IMG/VR virus record: IMGVR_UViG_3300050821_002142
Location: 1-34,781 of that record
Length of the DNA: 34,781 bases
Source: a virus
Direction: 5' to 3' (one strand)
Shown: in pieces, positions 26,702 to 34,781 of the stretch
Layout of the letters: each line of letters begins with the position of its first letter
How positions within the stretch are numbered: the first letter of the stretch is position 1
Notes under the pieces: generated by a model
The model's database searches: none
Told to the model about the DNA's origin: nothing
The model's input: only the letters and a program-made list of their open reading frames with translations
Made by a program: the position numbers and the translations under genes

Positions 26702-29700
26702 ATGTCGAACGCCCTTCAAGCCGCTGGCGCTCAGCCGGATAAACAAACCAGATTCACAAATTTATATACGGGCCGTTTCTTCTCAGGAATCTGGACAAAT
26801 CGTTCTCCGTTACGCGACGCCGCTTCGACTCGAATAGAAGAGAAGTTTTACGGGCCGCGTGGCGATGCAATGATCGCGGGATCGAACGTCGAAATTACGA
26901 ATAGGCTGACTTTAGGTCGTAGACCCGGAAATCCAGTTTATGACAACGTTAATACGTTTACAAACGTATTGAGTTTTGATGATTTTCGTATCAGTAAGGG
27001 CTTGTCTGACATTTTCGGAACTGTGACCGAACAAGTCGATACAATGATCGACACAAGCGCGGCTTTATTTGCTGAGAACAGTTCTTTCGCTCTTCAAGGC
27101 GGCGTTAATCCGACGACGGTATTTACGAAATCTCCCGGCGCGGGACAGAGTTATGGAATTCAAGTAGGAAATGAATGGTATTTTGGCAACGGCGCAGACA
27201 ATAAGAAGTGGCTACAATCTCTTTTTGTTCGATCAAGCGCGAGTAACAACGCGACGTTGAATCTTAACTCATATCCGTTCATGGATACGTTCTTAATTAG
27301 TAATCCAACGACGAATCCGCAGATTCAGCAATTAATTGGTGCCGCTGTTCAATCCGGTGCGTCAAGTTCAGTCAACAATATTAACGTCACGAACGTCGTT
27401 CTGACGAATGAAGTGTTGACACTTACAACTTCAGCAGCCCCGTTTACGACACAACCTATTGGCACGCAATTTATGCTATGGGGATTTACAAATCCTGCTA
27501 CGACATTTTTGAATGGCTCGACTATCACTTTGACTGTTGCTTGGTCAGGAACGACAATTACTGCGACTTGGACCGGAACGCACGCGAACATGTCGCAGGC
27601 TGATACGGCGGTCATTCAAATTGAAAACGGCGGTACGAATTCTGTTACAAATACACTTGTACTCGGGCCTACGGTTCCGACATGGGGAACAGTTGCGCCA
27701 AGTGCCGCCAACGATTTCATGGGCAGCGTAACGATTGACGGACAAGCAATTTGGGTCAATCGTGGAATTACTGTCGAAAATTGGGGATTAGCAGCACCAA
27801 CTGAAGATTTGATTTCAGGTCCGGGCGGAATTTCGTTGACTGGCGCGGCTTCCGGATTTTCTCCAAATACGTTTTTTGCGCCCGCGAGTGTTTTTATTGA
27901 CCCGAACGGGAATTTATGGGAAGTCACGACCGGAGGTAAATCTGGCGCAACTCAACCCGCTTGGCCCGCTTCGCCTACGTTTAGTGTAAAGCATGATATT
28001 TTTGCAGTCTCAGTCGCAGCTAACGTCGCGACTATATATTGTACGACTTTGCCTAGTCCGGGTCAAAGTGTGCAACTTTTCGGATTACAACAAGCGAACG
28101 GAAATGGAGGAGCGCCAAATCTTAACGGCGTGACTTTGACCGTTGCGACGACCGGAGCAAATTTCTTTACTGCGCCTTTTACGTTCTCAGGAACTTATCC
28201 TGCGACTGGCGATGGCGCGGATCAAGGATATGCTATAAAATATGGCACGACTCAAGCAGACGGAAGCGTAGTCTGGACAAGTCTGCAAAGCGCCGCATCG
28301 ATGGTTTGGGCCGCGCATACGCATTATCATCAAGATGATTTTTTAGTCGCCCCTACAGGGTCGAGTACGTCATTATTTCGGTTAAGCAAGAATACACAAC
28401 CGTTTATTCAGTCTGACGGGGCGCTATTAAGCACGCTTTATCCAACATATAACTCCAGTCCGATAACCGGATCGTTTAACGCGATTGCAAATCCGATAAC
28501 TATTAATTCATGGGCCGACAATTCTAATCCCGCCCGAGGGTTTAACGGCGCATTTAGTCAGTCGTATTTATCGGTTCCGACATCCGGATCAGCCGCTGTT
28601 TCCACGCCTGTTCCGGGGTCTTTATACGCAGTAACGAATTCGACAGCAGGCGGCGGTCCTGAACAAAGCGGGCCTAATGTCTACTTCTTTGCCGTCAACG
28701 GCGCGGGCGAAATAGGTGCGTCAACAGACAGCGGGCAACGTGAGAATTGGGAAGCTTCATTTATTTGTAAAATTTATATTCCCGCCCCCGGTACTTATAC
28801 GTTTTCTCTTTTACATGATGATGGCGCTTTCTTTTCATTCGATAATATTACTACTTCGGCGTTTTTGACTATAGGTAATCAGATAAACGTTCCGCCTACT
28901 TTCTCAGGTTCAGGCGGCAAAACCGCCATTCAAGGTTATACCGGAGTTGTTGGAAATAATAATTCTGGCATTACTACAGATTCAGCGACTTGGAGATTTC
29001 CGACAGCAGGCGATTATACTCTTGAAATCAATTGGAAAGCTTGGCAAAACGCAGAAGAGATGATTTTTACTTGCCAGAGTTTTAATCTTGCAAGCAATCC
29101 CGACGAATCGGGAACAAATCAACCTGCTTGGCCCGCTTTTACGACTACTGGAGCGACCGCGAGTACGACGACTGGAATTACGTTTGGTACAGGCGACGTT
29201 ATCAAAGAAGCAGGCGGTCAGTATACGTGGAGCAATCTAGGTCCGACGAGCGCATATAATGTCTGGTTTGCAAATACGACTTATACCGTGTCAGGAACGC
29301 CGATTGTTGATACGAATGGAAATGAACAGCTTCCAATTCAACCCGGCGTAACTGGATCGACTGCGCCTGTATTTAACGGGACGCTGAACGGGATTACTAC
29401 GATATCCGGATCAACGTTACAATTTATCAACGCCGGAAGTGTGCCGATTCAGCCGAACACTCCGGGAAAGATTACCGCTACGAGCGCACAAGGTTGGATT
29501 TATGGGATTGCACTTGTCAATACGTTAGATAATACTGTTTCGAATATCGGACCTATTGGTCCGCCGAATAGCGCGGGCGGCGTAGGAACAGGCCCACTGA
29601 TAAGCGGGCAAGTTACGTTCTCTCCGGGAGCCGGATTGCCAACTGATCTGACTCAAATTGACACTCAAGCTGATTACGTAGCTATTTTTAGAACGACGGA

Positions 29701-31609
29701 CGGCTTTTCGACGTTGTTACTTATACCGAGCAATGGAAATACCGACTATACTGTTCCGTTGACTCAATATTTACAAAGTGGCTATGTCGATACGACGCCC
29801 GATACAGGTTTAGATACGTTGATTCAAGCTGCCGCAGCAGGAGAAAATACTCCTCCGCTACCCGGCGCGGTTAATTTGACGTATCATCTTAACCGTATTT
29901 GGTACTCAATCGGCAATACTGTATATTATACAACCGGGCCTTTAGCGCCAGTAGGAAATGGAATTAACGGAACTTCGCCATTAAACTTTGATGGTGTGAC
30001 TTCTTTGATTACTCGATTAGTTCCGTCTTCTATCGGAATGTTAGTATTCACCGTTTCGGATATTTATATAATCCCGAATCAGGGCGGAACGATTCTTCCG
30101 AGCCTTCCGTATGTTCCGGGTGTCGGATTAAGTAGCTATAACGCTCTTGATATATCAGGGCCATTAGTCGGCTTCTTTTCGACCGATCATCAATTTATTA
30201 ACTTTAATCCAAGCGCGGGCGTCAACATCGTTTCGATGCCAATTGGTGATCAGTTTCGCAAGAATACAGGACAACCGGGAACGGCTTGGAATCCAAAGAA
30301 TGTCTACGTCGCTTGGTATGTAAACGGTGAAGACATGGGTTGGTTTGTTGCGGACGGCGTTAACGGCTGGTATAGGCTGATTAATAATCCCGCGCCCGAT
30401 TTCGGGCAAAGCTGGAGTCCGTTTGCGACGATTGCAAACGGCGTGAAAGCGATCAAATCTGTTGAAACGTCTCCGGGAGTACATAATTTACTTCTAGGTC
30501 CGTCTTCTTCAGCGCCTATTAATCCTTCTCAGTTAGGGTCAGCAGCGAATTATGCGTTACTCGCGTATTCTGGAATTACAAATACTGGAACGAGTGTCAT
30601 AAGCGGCGGAAATATTGGTTCTTTTCCGACAACGACGATTACTGGATTTCCTCCGGGAATGTTTGTTTCTCCCGCAATGGTTGATAATACTGACGCATCT
30701 GCGGCGCAAACTGCCGCTCTTGCGGCGTATACTTATTACGCAGCATTGACGCCAACGAAATCCGGGCTGTCAAATCTTTCGACAGGCGGCAATGGAAGTA
30801 CAGCTTCGACTTATACAGCCGGAGTTTACGCCGGAGCGTCGAGTTTGTCGATGCCGACAGGAATTATTCTTGACGGTCAAGGCAATACAAATTCTATATT
30901 CGTATTTCAAGCCGGATCGACTGTAAATCTAGCTTCAGGACAATCGGTCAATCTTATTAACGGCGCACAAGCAAGCAACGTATTTTGGGTCGTCGGCACT
31001 TCGCTAACGACTGTTGCAACAAGTACAATGGTCGGAACAATTCTTGCTCAAGTATCTGTCACATTAGGCGGCGGCATATTGAACGGGCGTGCGATTGCCG
31101 GAATCGGCGGATCGAGCGGGGCAGTAACTATTTCTGCTGCAACAGCCGTGACAGCATCTGCCGGATTGCCGACAGGTTCTGGATTTATTCGATTTCGAAA
31201 TCTTGATGCTTCTTCCGATGGCGGAACAGGATTGACAAACGGCCTGACTTATCCTGCGTTTGGGGTATTTGGTTCATACGTACTCGCGCAACCCGGTCAA
31301 GTCGCGCAAGTTGCATTCGTTACGACTGACTCAGTCAATACGGGAAGTCCATTAATTCTAGGGCTTTTGATAGACGAAGCTTTGCCTTATTTTACCGGAA
31401 GTTTTGAAATGTTGAAGAACTGGACGACTGATCCTCCGGGATTACCCGCCAGTAAATCAATTCTCGGACAACGCTTTTATTTGTCTGAGCTTCCCAATTC
31501 CGCAGCGGCATTACGCCATATGCAAATCATGGTTCAATGGCCTAGCGAGGCTGCGCTGAATGAATTGCAGAGCTTTACAGTATTTGGCGATTATGTTCAG
31601 GAGCAGTAA
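26702..31609 (+). CDS. Giant multidomain virion protein with PA14-like and ice-binding domains
   Basis: A 1635-residue virion protein. Visible parts: an N-terminal structural region (TGRFFSGIWTNRSPLRDAAS); a beta module about 225-305 (ITNV-like NINVTNVVLTNEVLTL, FLNGSTITLTV) as in the 24011 protein; a second about 430-520 with GNLWEVTTGGKSG and DGSVVWTSLQS; a PA14-like domain about 675-795 (GTYTFSLLHDDGAFFSFD, WKAWQNAEEMIF); further beta segments; a body about 1090-1265 (YHLNRIWYSIGNTVYYTTGP, YIIPNQGGTILPSLP, GWFVADGVNGWYRLINNP) that looks like an intact propeller-like tail protein; a DUF3494 ice-binding domain about 1271-1487; and a C-terminal continuation (GFIRFRNLDASSDGGTG). Probably tail hub or fibre-like protein contacting polymers. 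Starts after TCAAGGAAAGTAA. Confidence 0.8.
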   Translation: MSNALQAAGAQPDKQTRFTNLYTGRFFSGIWTNRSPLRDAASTRIEEKFYGPRGDAMIAGSNVEITNRLTLGRRPGNPVYDNVNTFTNVLSFDDFRISKGLSDIFGTVTEQVDTMIDTSAALFAENSSFALQGGVNPTTVFTKSPGAGQSYGIQVGNEWYFGNGADNKKWLQSLFVRSSASNNATLNLNSYPFMDTFLISNPTTNPQIQQLIGAAVQSGASSSVNNINVTNVVLTNEVLTLTTSAAPFTTQPIGTQFMLWGFTNPATTFLNGSTITLTVAWSGTTITATWTGTHANMSQADTAVIQIENGGTNSVTNTLVLGPTVPTWGTVAPSAANDFMGSVTIDGQAIWVNRGITVENWGLAAPTEDLISGPGGISLTGAASGFSPNTFFAPASVFIDPNGNLWEVTTGGKSGATQPAWPASPTFSVKHDIFAVSVAANVATIYCTTLPSPGQSVQLFGLQQANGNGGAPNLNGVTLTVATTGANFFTAPFTFSGTYPATGDGADQGYAIKYGTTQADGSVVWTSLQSAASMVWAAHTHYHQDDFLVAPTGSSTSLFRLSKNTQPFIQSDGALLSTLYPTYNSSPITGSFNAIANPITINSWADNSNPARGFNGAFSQSYLSVPTSGSAAVSTPVPGSLYAVTNSTAGGGPEQSGPNVYFFAVNGAGEIGASTDSGQRENWEASFICKIYIPAPGTYTFSLLHDDGAFFSFDNITTSAFLTIGNQINVPPTFSGSGGKTAIQGYTGVVGNNNSGITTDSATWRFPTAGDYTLEINWKAWQNAEEMIFTCQSFNLASNPDESGTNQPAWPAFTTTGATASTTTGITFGTGDVIKEAGGQYTWSNLGPTSAYNVWFANTTYTVSGTPIVDTNGNEQLPIQPGVTGSTAPVFNGTLNGITTISGSTLQFINAGSVPIQPNTPGKITATSAQGWIYGIALVNTLDNTVSNIGPIGPPNSAGGVGTGPLISGQVTFSPGAGLPTDLTQIDTQADYVAIFRTTDGFSTLLLIPSNGNTDYTVPLTQYLQSGYVDTTPDTGLDTLIQAAAAGENTPPLPGAVNLTYHLNRIWYSIGNTVYYTTGPLAPVGNGINGTSPLNFDGVTSLITRLVPSSIGMLVFTVSDIYIIPNQGGTILPSLPYVPGVGLSSYNALDISGPLVGFFSTDHQFINFNPSAGVNIVSMPIGDQFRKNTGQPGTAWNPKNVYVAWYVNGEDMGWFVADGVNGWYRLINNPAPDFGQSWSPFATIANGVKAIKSVETSPGVHNLLLGPSSSAPINPSQLGSAANYALLAYSGITNTGTSVISGGNIGSFPTTTITGFPPGMFVSPAMVDNTDASAAQTAALAAYTYYAALTPTKSGLSNLSTGGNGSTASTYTAGVYAGASSLSMPTGIILDGQGNTNSIFVFQAGSTVNLASGQSVNLINGAQASNVFWVVGTSLTTVATSTMVGTILAQVSVTLGGGILNGRAIAGIGGSSGAVTISAATAVTASAGLPTGSGFIRFRNLDASSDGGTGLTNGLTYPAFGVFGSYVLAQPGQVAQVAFVTTDSVNTGSPLILGLLIDEALPYFTGSFEMLKNWTTDPPGLPASKSILGQRFYLSELPNSAAALRHMQIMVQWPSEAALNELQSFTVFGDYVQEQ

Positions 31610-31612
31610 CCT

Positions 31613-32332
31613 ATGCCTAGTATTGCCGAAGCCGTAAATTCTAATCTCGAAGGGTATGCGCCAGCAGCAAAATTGCCTGTCACATACGAGATGATCAATA
31701 ACGATAAGCCAAGGGCCAACCCCGCAATTCGTTGTCCCTTACCGCCGTTTAATCTTGATCCTGATACGTTACGTCAATTTGAAACAGGAAATTCATCGCC
31801 GCAAATTCGTGTTCTTCCTGTTCCGATTCAAACCGGAAATACGACAACGATTATTAAATCAGGCGGATTTATTGGCAGTATTGGAACTTCGAGTTCTAGT
31901 TCCGGATCGGGTTCAGGCGGCTCGGGCGGTTCCGGATCGAGTAATCTGACACTCAAGAATGTTGTTCTTACGACCGGATCGATTGCAGTCGGAGGAAGTT
32001 TTCTTGGCACAGCATTAATGGCGAAGTCATTTCAATTAATTTCTTTGACGACGAATCAGCCTTGCGATGTGAGAATATACGGCGCAGCCGCAATTCAGTC
32101 TTTTGACGCGACTCGGGCGGTTGATGCGCCTGTTCCGGCAGAAGTGTCAGATAATATTATTGCTGATGTAATCTTTGACACATTGCCGTTTACGTGGGGC
32201 TTCCAAAACGCCGCAGGCGCAAACCAAGACCTTCCGCAGAGCACGAATGTTTATGTGACTGTCCTTAACACAGGAAATACGACGCTATCGCCTGTACAAG
32301 TAACTATCAGCTACGTGGCCTTAGAATCTTAG
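31613..32332 (+). CDS. Structural protein with Gly/Ser linker
   Basis: A 239-residue protein. Residues about 85-110 are a low-complexity linker (SSSSSGSGSGGSGGSGSS) joining an N-terminal part (Pro-rich, INNDKPRANPAIRCPLPPF) to a C-terminal beta domain (LTLKNVVLTTGSIAVGGSFL, VTVLNTGNTTLSPVQVTISY). The beta part has an Ig/fibronectin-like look. Starts 3 nt after the giant gene ends with GGAGCAGTAACC as ribosome site. Likely a virion accessory; no motif assigned. Confidence 0.65.
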   Translation: MPSIAEAVNSNLEGYAPAAKLPVTYEMINNDKPRANPAIRCPLPPFNLDPDTLRQFETGNSSPQIRVLPVPIQTGNTTTIIKSGGFIGSIGTSSSSSGSGSGGSGGSGSSNLTLKNVVLTTGSIAVGGSFLGTALMAKSFQLISLTTNQPCDVRIYGAAAIQSFDATRAVDAPVPAEVSDNIIADVIFDTLPFTWGFQNAAGANQDLPQSTNVYVTVLNTGNTTLSPVQVTISYVALES

Positions 32333-32343
32333 GAGAAACAATC

Positions 32344-32907
32344 GTGGGAAATCGCCAAGTCTGGCCTTCGAGCCTGTTTCCTCTTCGTGGAGATTTGAGT
32401 GCCGAAGCAGGCGCAACGACAGTCAAAGTTACCGGAATCCAAGGTGTGCCTGTCTCTAATGTCGCGCCGACTACGACGAATCAGACATTAGTTTTTAATA
32501 GCGTGACAAATCAATACGCGCCGGGAATTCTTTTACCCGAACTCGTAGCGTCTGTCGATCTAACTCGATTACATGCAAACGCGTCAGGAACACTTTATGC
32601 GAATGCGGCTGTTTCGGGCCAATACGATATCGGCGCTTATGTCGTTTGTACTCAATCGTCATCTGTTGGTGATATTCCGGGAATTCTTATTACATGGACC
32701 GACGCGGATACAGGTGTAGTTATAACGAACGAGATAACAAGTCCGACAGATGGAACTGTAGTCGGCAATTATAATAGCGGGCTAATGCGAGTCAGTGCAG
32801 AAATTGCAACGAATATTAATTGGTCAACGACAGGCTATGTTGGCTATGTCGCTTATGGCGATGTATTTTATTCGCTTCATCTTAGTTGTGTGTTGGTATC
32901 TGTATAA
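32344..32907 (+). CDS. Hypothetical beta-rich virion protein
   Basis: A 187-residue protein starting at GTG after TAGGAGAAACAATC. It has LFPLRGDLSAEAGATTVKVT, then NQTLVFNSVTNQYAPG, the repeat-like start of phage fibre/attachment domains, followed by a beta domain (ASGTLYANAAVSGQYDIGAY). Probably part of the tail or a fibre; no enzymatic motif. Confidence 0.65.
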   Translation: MGNRQVWPSSLFPLRGDLSAEAGATTVKVTGIQGVPVSNVAPTTTNQTLVFNSVTNQYAPGILLPELVASVDLTRLHANASGTLYANAAVSGQYDIGAYVVCTQSSSVGDIPGILITWTDADTGVVITNEITSPTDGTVVGNYNSGLMRVSAEIATNINWSTTGYVGYVAYGDVFYSLHLSCVLVSV

Positions 32908-32917
32908 TTGGGGGATT

Positions 32918-33160
32918 GTGAAACGATATTTGATTGTATTAGTATTACTTGGAACTTTGTTTGCGCAAGGGCATAATAAGTCGCAAGAAGTTCACGCGAA
33001 TTGCTGTCTTTGCGCCTGCTTTGCAAAAGATGAAACGAAATGTTCTGCACTATGTATTCGATTGCAACACAGTAAGCATATCATTGAAGAACCTCAGATA
33101 AATGCCTGCACAAAAAGCTGTGAACGAATTCATGTCAAACAGGTTGATTATGGTAAGTAG
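32918..33160 (+). CDS. Small secreted Cys-rich protein (80 aa)
   Basis: The GTG at 32918 (GGGGGATT upstream) gives MKRYLIVLVLLGTLFAQGHN, a clean signal peptide with a possible cleavage after LFA. The mature part has eight Cys in two clusters: ANCCLCACFAKDETKCSALC and ACTKSCERIH. The arrangement suggests disulfides or metal binding after export. It overlaps the next gene by 11 nt. I do not recognise a family; a periplasmic role such as lysis or superinfection exclusion is only a guess. An upstream frame from 32795 overlaps the previous gene and is rejected. Confidence 0.6.
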   Translation: MKRYLIVLVLLGTLFAQGHNKSQEVHANCCLCACFAKDETKCSALCIRLQHSKHIIEEPQINACTKSCERIHVKQVDYGK

Positions 33161-33530
33161 CCGCCCGCTTGTTGAAGACGATTTGCCGACATTGCAATCG
33201 GCACTTGAAAAATCTCCGCATCCAGATCAAAAAGTTGAACATTACGTTGGTGATAACAAGTATTGCGAAGTTTACGAAGATTCGTCCGGGCCAATAGGTG
33301 TTTTACGGTATACAAAAACGTTAAGATTATGCGCGACTTGGGTAAATAACGAAGATCGGGCGAGAAACGCTCAATCGATTATTCAAGCAGTCAAAGATGC
33401 AATCGTAAAGGCAAAAGCAAACGGATTTTCAGAGATTATTTTTCAGACCGATTCTCCTTCTTATGCAAAGTTTTGCACTGATAAGTTAGGTTTTTTAGAG
33501 AGTCACGGCGAATTTATAAAATTTATATAG
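33150..33530 (+). CDS. GNAT-like acyltransferase
   Basis: A 126-residue protein: SSRPLVEDDLPTLQSALEKS, then GDNKYCEVYEDSSGPIGVLR and RLCATWVNNEDRARNAQSII followed by a helix and IIFQTDSPSYAKFCTDKLGF. The GPIGVLRY and RARNAQ...AI......A...G segments match the GNAT strand and pyrophosphate loop region, and TDKLGFLES the last strand, though the acetyl-CoA R/Q-x-x-G-x-G/A loop is imperfect. Start ATG 33150 gives the usual opening; an in-frame ATG at 33102 would overlap the preceding gene further. Substrate unknown. Confidence 0.65.
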   Translation: MVSSRPLVEDDLPTLQSALEKSPHPDQKVEHYVGDNKYCEVYEDSSGPIGVLRYTKTLRLCATWVNNEDRARNAQSIIQAVKDAIVKAKANGFSEIIFQTDSPSYAKFCTDKLGFLESHGEFIKFI

Positions 33531-33609
33531 GAAGCAGGGTAGCTATATTTGCGACGCCTCTAGTCAGCAAAAATCAGCAGCGGGAACATTAAATACGCTC
33601 ACAAATAGT

Positions 33610-34215
33610 ATGATGAATCAAGTTTCCCAAGTGTTCGGCAACGATCAATCAGTTTTTAATAATCTGATGAGCGCGAATCAAGGGATTGTCGCGGGCGGAC
33701 CCGGACAACAAGGATTTAGTCAAGCTGAGTTAAATTCTATGAATGCGCAAGCGATTACGAATAACGCGAATCAATATCGTAATGTTGCTGGTGCTGCGAA
33801 AGCCGGACAAGCCGCAGTCGGCGGCGGAAATACAGCATTAGCGTCTGGCGCGACTACTGCGGCAAACGAGAGTATTGCCGAACAAGCCGCTGCGAATACG
33901 TCAAATCAATTAGCCGGGATAACACAAGCGGATTATGCGCAAGGAAATCAAAACTTCTGGCGAGCGCAACAAGGCGAACAAGGCGCTGCCGGAACGTTCA
34001 ATAACATGGCGTCTCTTGATAGCGCGGCTTCGAATACAGCAAATCAAAATTTACAAGCGCAGACACAGATTGGTAATGCTGCAAATTGGTGGCAAAAACC
34101 TGTTATGGGATTAGTTGCTGCGGGAGCAAATCTTGCTTCAGGCGGTGTTAGTGGCTCTGCCGGAACTGCTTTAGACATGACTTCGAATATGGCTTCGAAC
34201 ATGGCAGGAGAATAG
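33610..34215 (+). CDS. Minor virion protein, possible internal/ejection protein
   Basis: A 201-residue Ala/Gln/Asn-rich helical protein, with AGGPGQQGFSQAELNSMNAQ and then GAAKAGQAAVGGGNTALASG, ending in a hydrophobic helix with LVAAGANLASGGVSGSAGTA. The composition recalls internal virion proteins that form an ejection conduit. The frame stays open upstream: from 33547 it reads ICDASSQQKSAAGTLNTLTN before the ATG at 33610, which looks coding, but its only candidate start is ATT 33547 after CAGGG. The ATG is kept as a conservative start. The next gene follows with TAGGAG. Confidence 0.6.
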   Translation: MMNQVSQVFGNDQSVFNNLMSANQGIVAGGPGQQGFSQAELNSMNAQAITNNANQYRNVAGAAKAGQAAVGGGNTALASGATTAANESIAEQAAANTSNQLAGITQADYAQGNQNFWRAQQGEQGAAGTFNNMASLDSAASNTANQNLQAQTQIGNAANWWQKPVMGLVAAGANLASGGVSGSAGTALDMTSNMASNMAGE

Positions 34216-34221
34216 GAGTTT

Positions 34222-34781
34222 ATGGACGAAGTAAGCAATATTCCCGATCAAAGCGCGAGTAGCGGCGCGAATCCTAATACTCAACAACAAGCACAGCAAG
34301 ATCAGGCTGCGAGTCCGGCTAATTCGACTGCTTCATCTGTTCAGAATCCAGCCCAAGTGCAGCCCGCAGCCCAAGCACAGCCGCCTCAAGGCCAAAGTCA
34401 AGCTGCGCCTAAGCCAACACCACAAGCGCCAAAGCCGAATCCACAGCAAAGCGCCTATCGTGGTATTCTTGAGATGCTTGGTGGCGGACCAGTTAAATTT
34501 AATCATACTGATCCCGAAACGGGAAAAGTTTCGCAAGTCATTGAACATCGGCCCGCGAAAGCCGTAGGAATGGGCATTCTTTCTGCCGCGTTAGCTGGAA
34601 TGTTTGCAGGCGCAGGACAAACTAGCCTTGCCGGGGCCGCGCAAGCCGGATCAGCAGTAGGACAAGCAGCGGCGCAGAAGCCGAGTCAGCAAGCGCAACA
34701 GAGAGACGATAAAGCTTATGCGAGTCAAATTGGTACGACCGATCATAATCTTAAAGTTCATCAGATGATGCTTGCGAATAC
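34222..34781 (+). CDS. Pro/Gln-rich virion protein (partial, runs off the right edge)
   Basis: Starts at ATG 34222 after AATAGGAGTTT and is open to the end of the window (186 codons). Residues 1-80 are Pro/Gln/Ala/Ser-rich and disordered (AQAQPPQGQSQAAPKPTPQA). A short ordered segment follows (SAYRGILEMLGGGPVKFNHT, then KVSQVIEHRPAKAVG), then MGILSAALAGMFAGAGQTSL, a glycine-alanine hydrophobic helix. It resembles the gene before it in style and is likely another internal virion protein. The end is missing. Confidence 0.65.
   Translation, partial: MDEVSNIPDQSASSGANPNTQQQAQQDQAASPANSTASSVQNPAQVQPAAQAQPPQGQSQAAPKPTPQAPKPNPQQSAYRGILEMLGGGPVKFNHTDPETGKVSQVIEHRPAKAVGMGILSAALAGMFAGAGQTSLAGAAQAGSAVGQAAAQKPSQQAQQRDDKAYASQIGTTDHNLKVHQMMLAN

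Noticed and set aside
32795-32917. Upstream extension of the Cys-rich protein to 32795
   Set aside because: It would overlap the preceding gene by over 100 nt; GTG 32918 has a ribosome site and gives a signal peptide.

Overview
The window is a stretch of a tailed double-stranded DNA phage genome, probably short-tailed (podovirus-like). All convincing genes lie on the + strand, closely packed, often with ATGA/TTGA-type overlaps and clear GGAGG-like ribosome binding sites, so the host should be a bacterium with a canonical anti-Shine-Dalgarno. It carries a near-complete virion module: large terminase, portal, probable scaffold, major capsid protein (N4 gp56-like), Ig-like surface proteins, two tail/adaptor-type proteins, fibre-like proteins, a 1635-residue multidomain virion protein, and minor virion proteins running off the right edge. 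The host cannot be named from the sequence. Two ice-binding (DUF3494-type) domains hint at a cold habitat, but that is inference.

Layout. 1-2.9 kb: sugar cassette (GT31-like, GT-A and GT2 glycosyltransferases, NAD-sugar epimerase). 2.9-6.8 kb: small proteins, a SprT-like metalloprotease, a dual-specificity phosphatase and two adjacent proteins sharing a GT.YVP.TG..LLHKGE motif. 6.8-11 kb: terminase and portal. 11-13.7 kb: a GT4-like glycosyltransferase, small proteins and the scaffold candidate. 13.7-16.1 kb: the major capsid gene, broken into seven exon pieces. 16.3-22.2 kb: HNH genes, Ig-like proteins (one with an ice-binding domain) and conserved small proteins. 22.2-26.7 kb: adaptor-type proteins, an endonuclease VII-like gene, a tRNA-like relic and fibre-like proteins. 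26.7-34.8 kb: the giant virion protein with PA14 and ice-binding domains, then accessory and structural proteins.

The most unusual object is the capsid gene at 13681-16120. No single ORF covers it, but it can be rebuilt as one 343-344 residue protein by removing four group I introns (A-D, about 241, 655, 217 and 209 nt; B encodes a LAGLIDADG endonuclease) and two very short insertions of 46 and 37 nt. Both short insertions contain in-frame stops near their start. Both show group I border features: the upstream exon ends in U, forms a 6-8 bp P1-like hairpin with a U.G pair exactly at the border, and the insertion ends in G. Neither has room for a catalytic core. They may be core-less intron relics, mini-introns removed in trans by the neighbouring ribozymes, or bypassed by ribosomes in the manner of T4 gene 60. 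I know of no described precedent for this combination in a capsid gene, but I could not search.

Three free-standing HNH-type genes and the intron-encoded endonuclease show heavy mobile-element colonisation of the virion module. Two of the free-standing genes have the same upstream architecture: sigma70-like promoter, GC-rich hairpin, Shine-Dalgarno.
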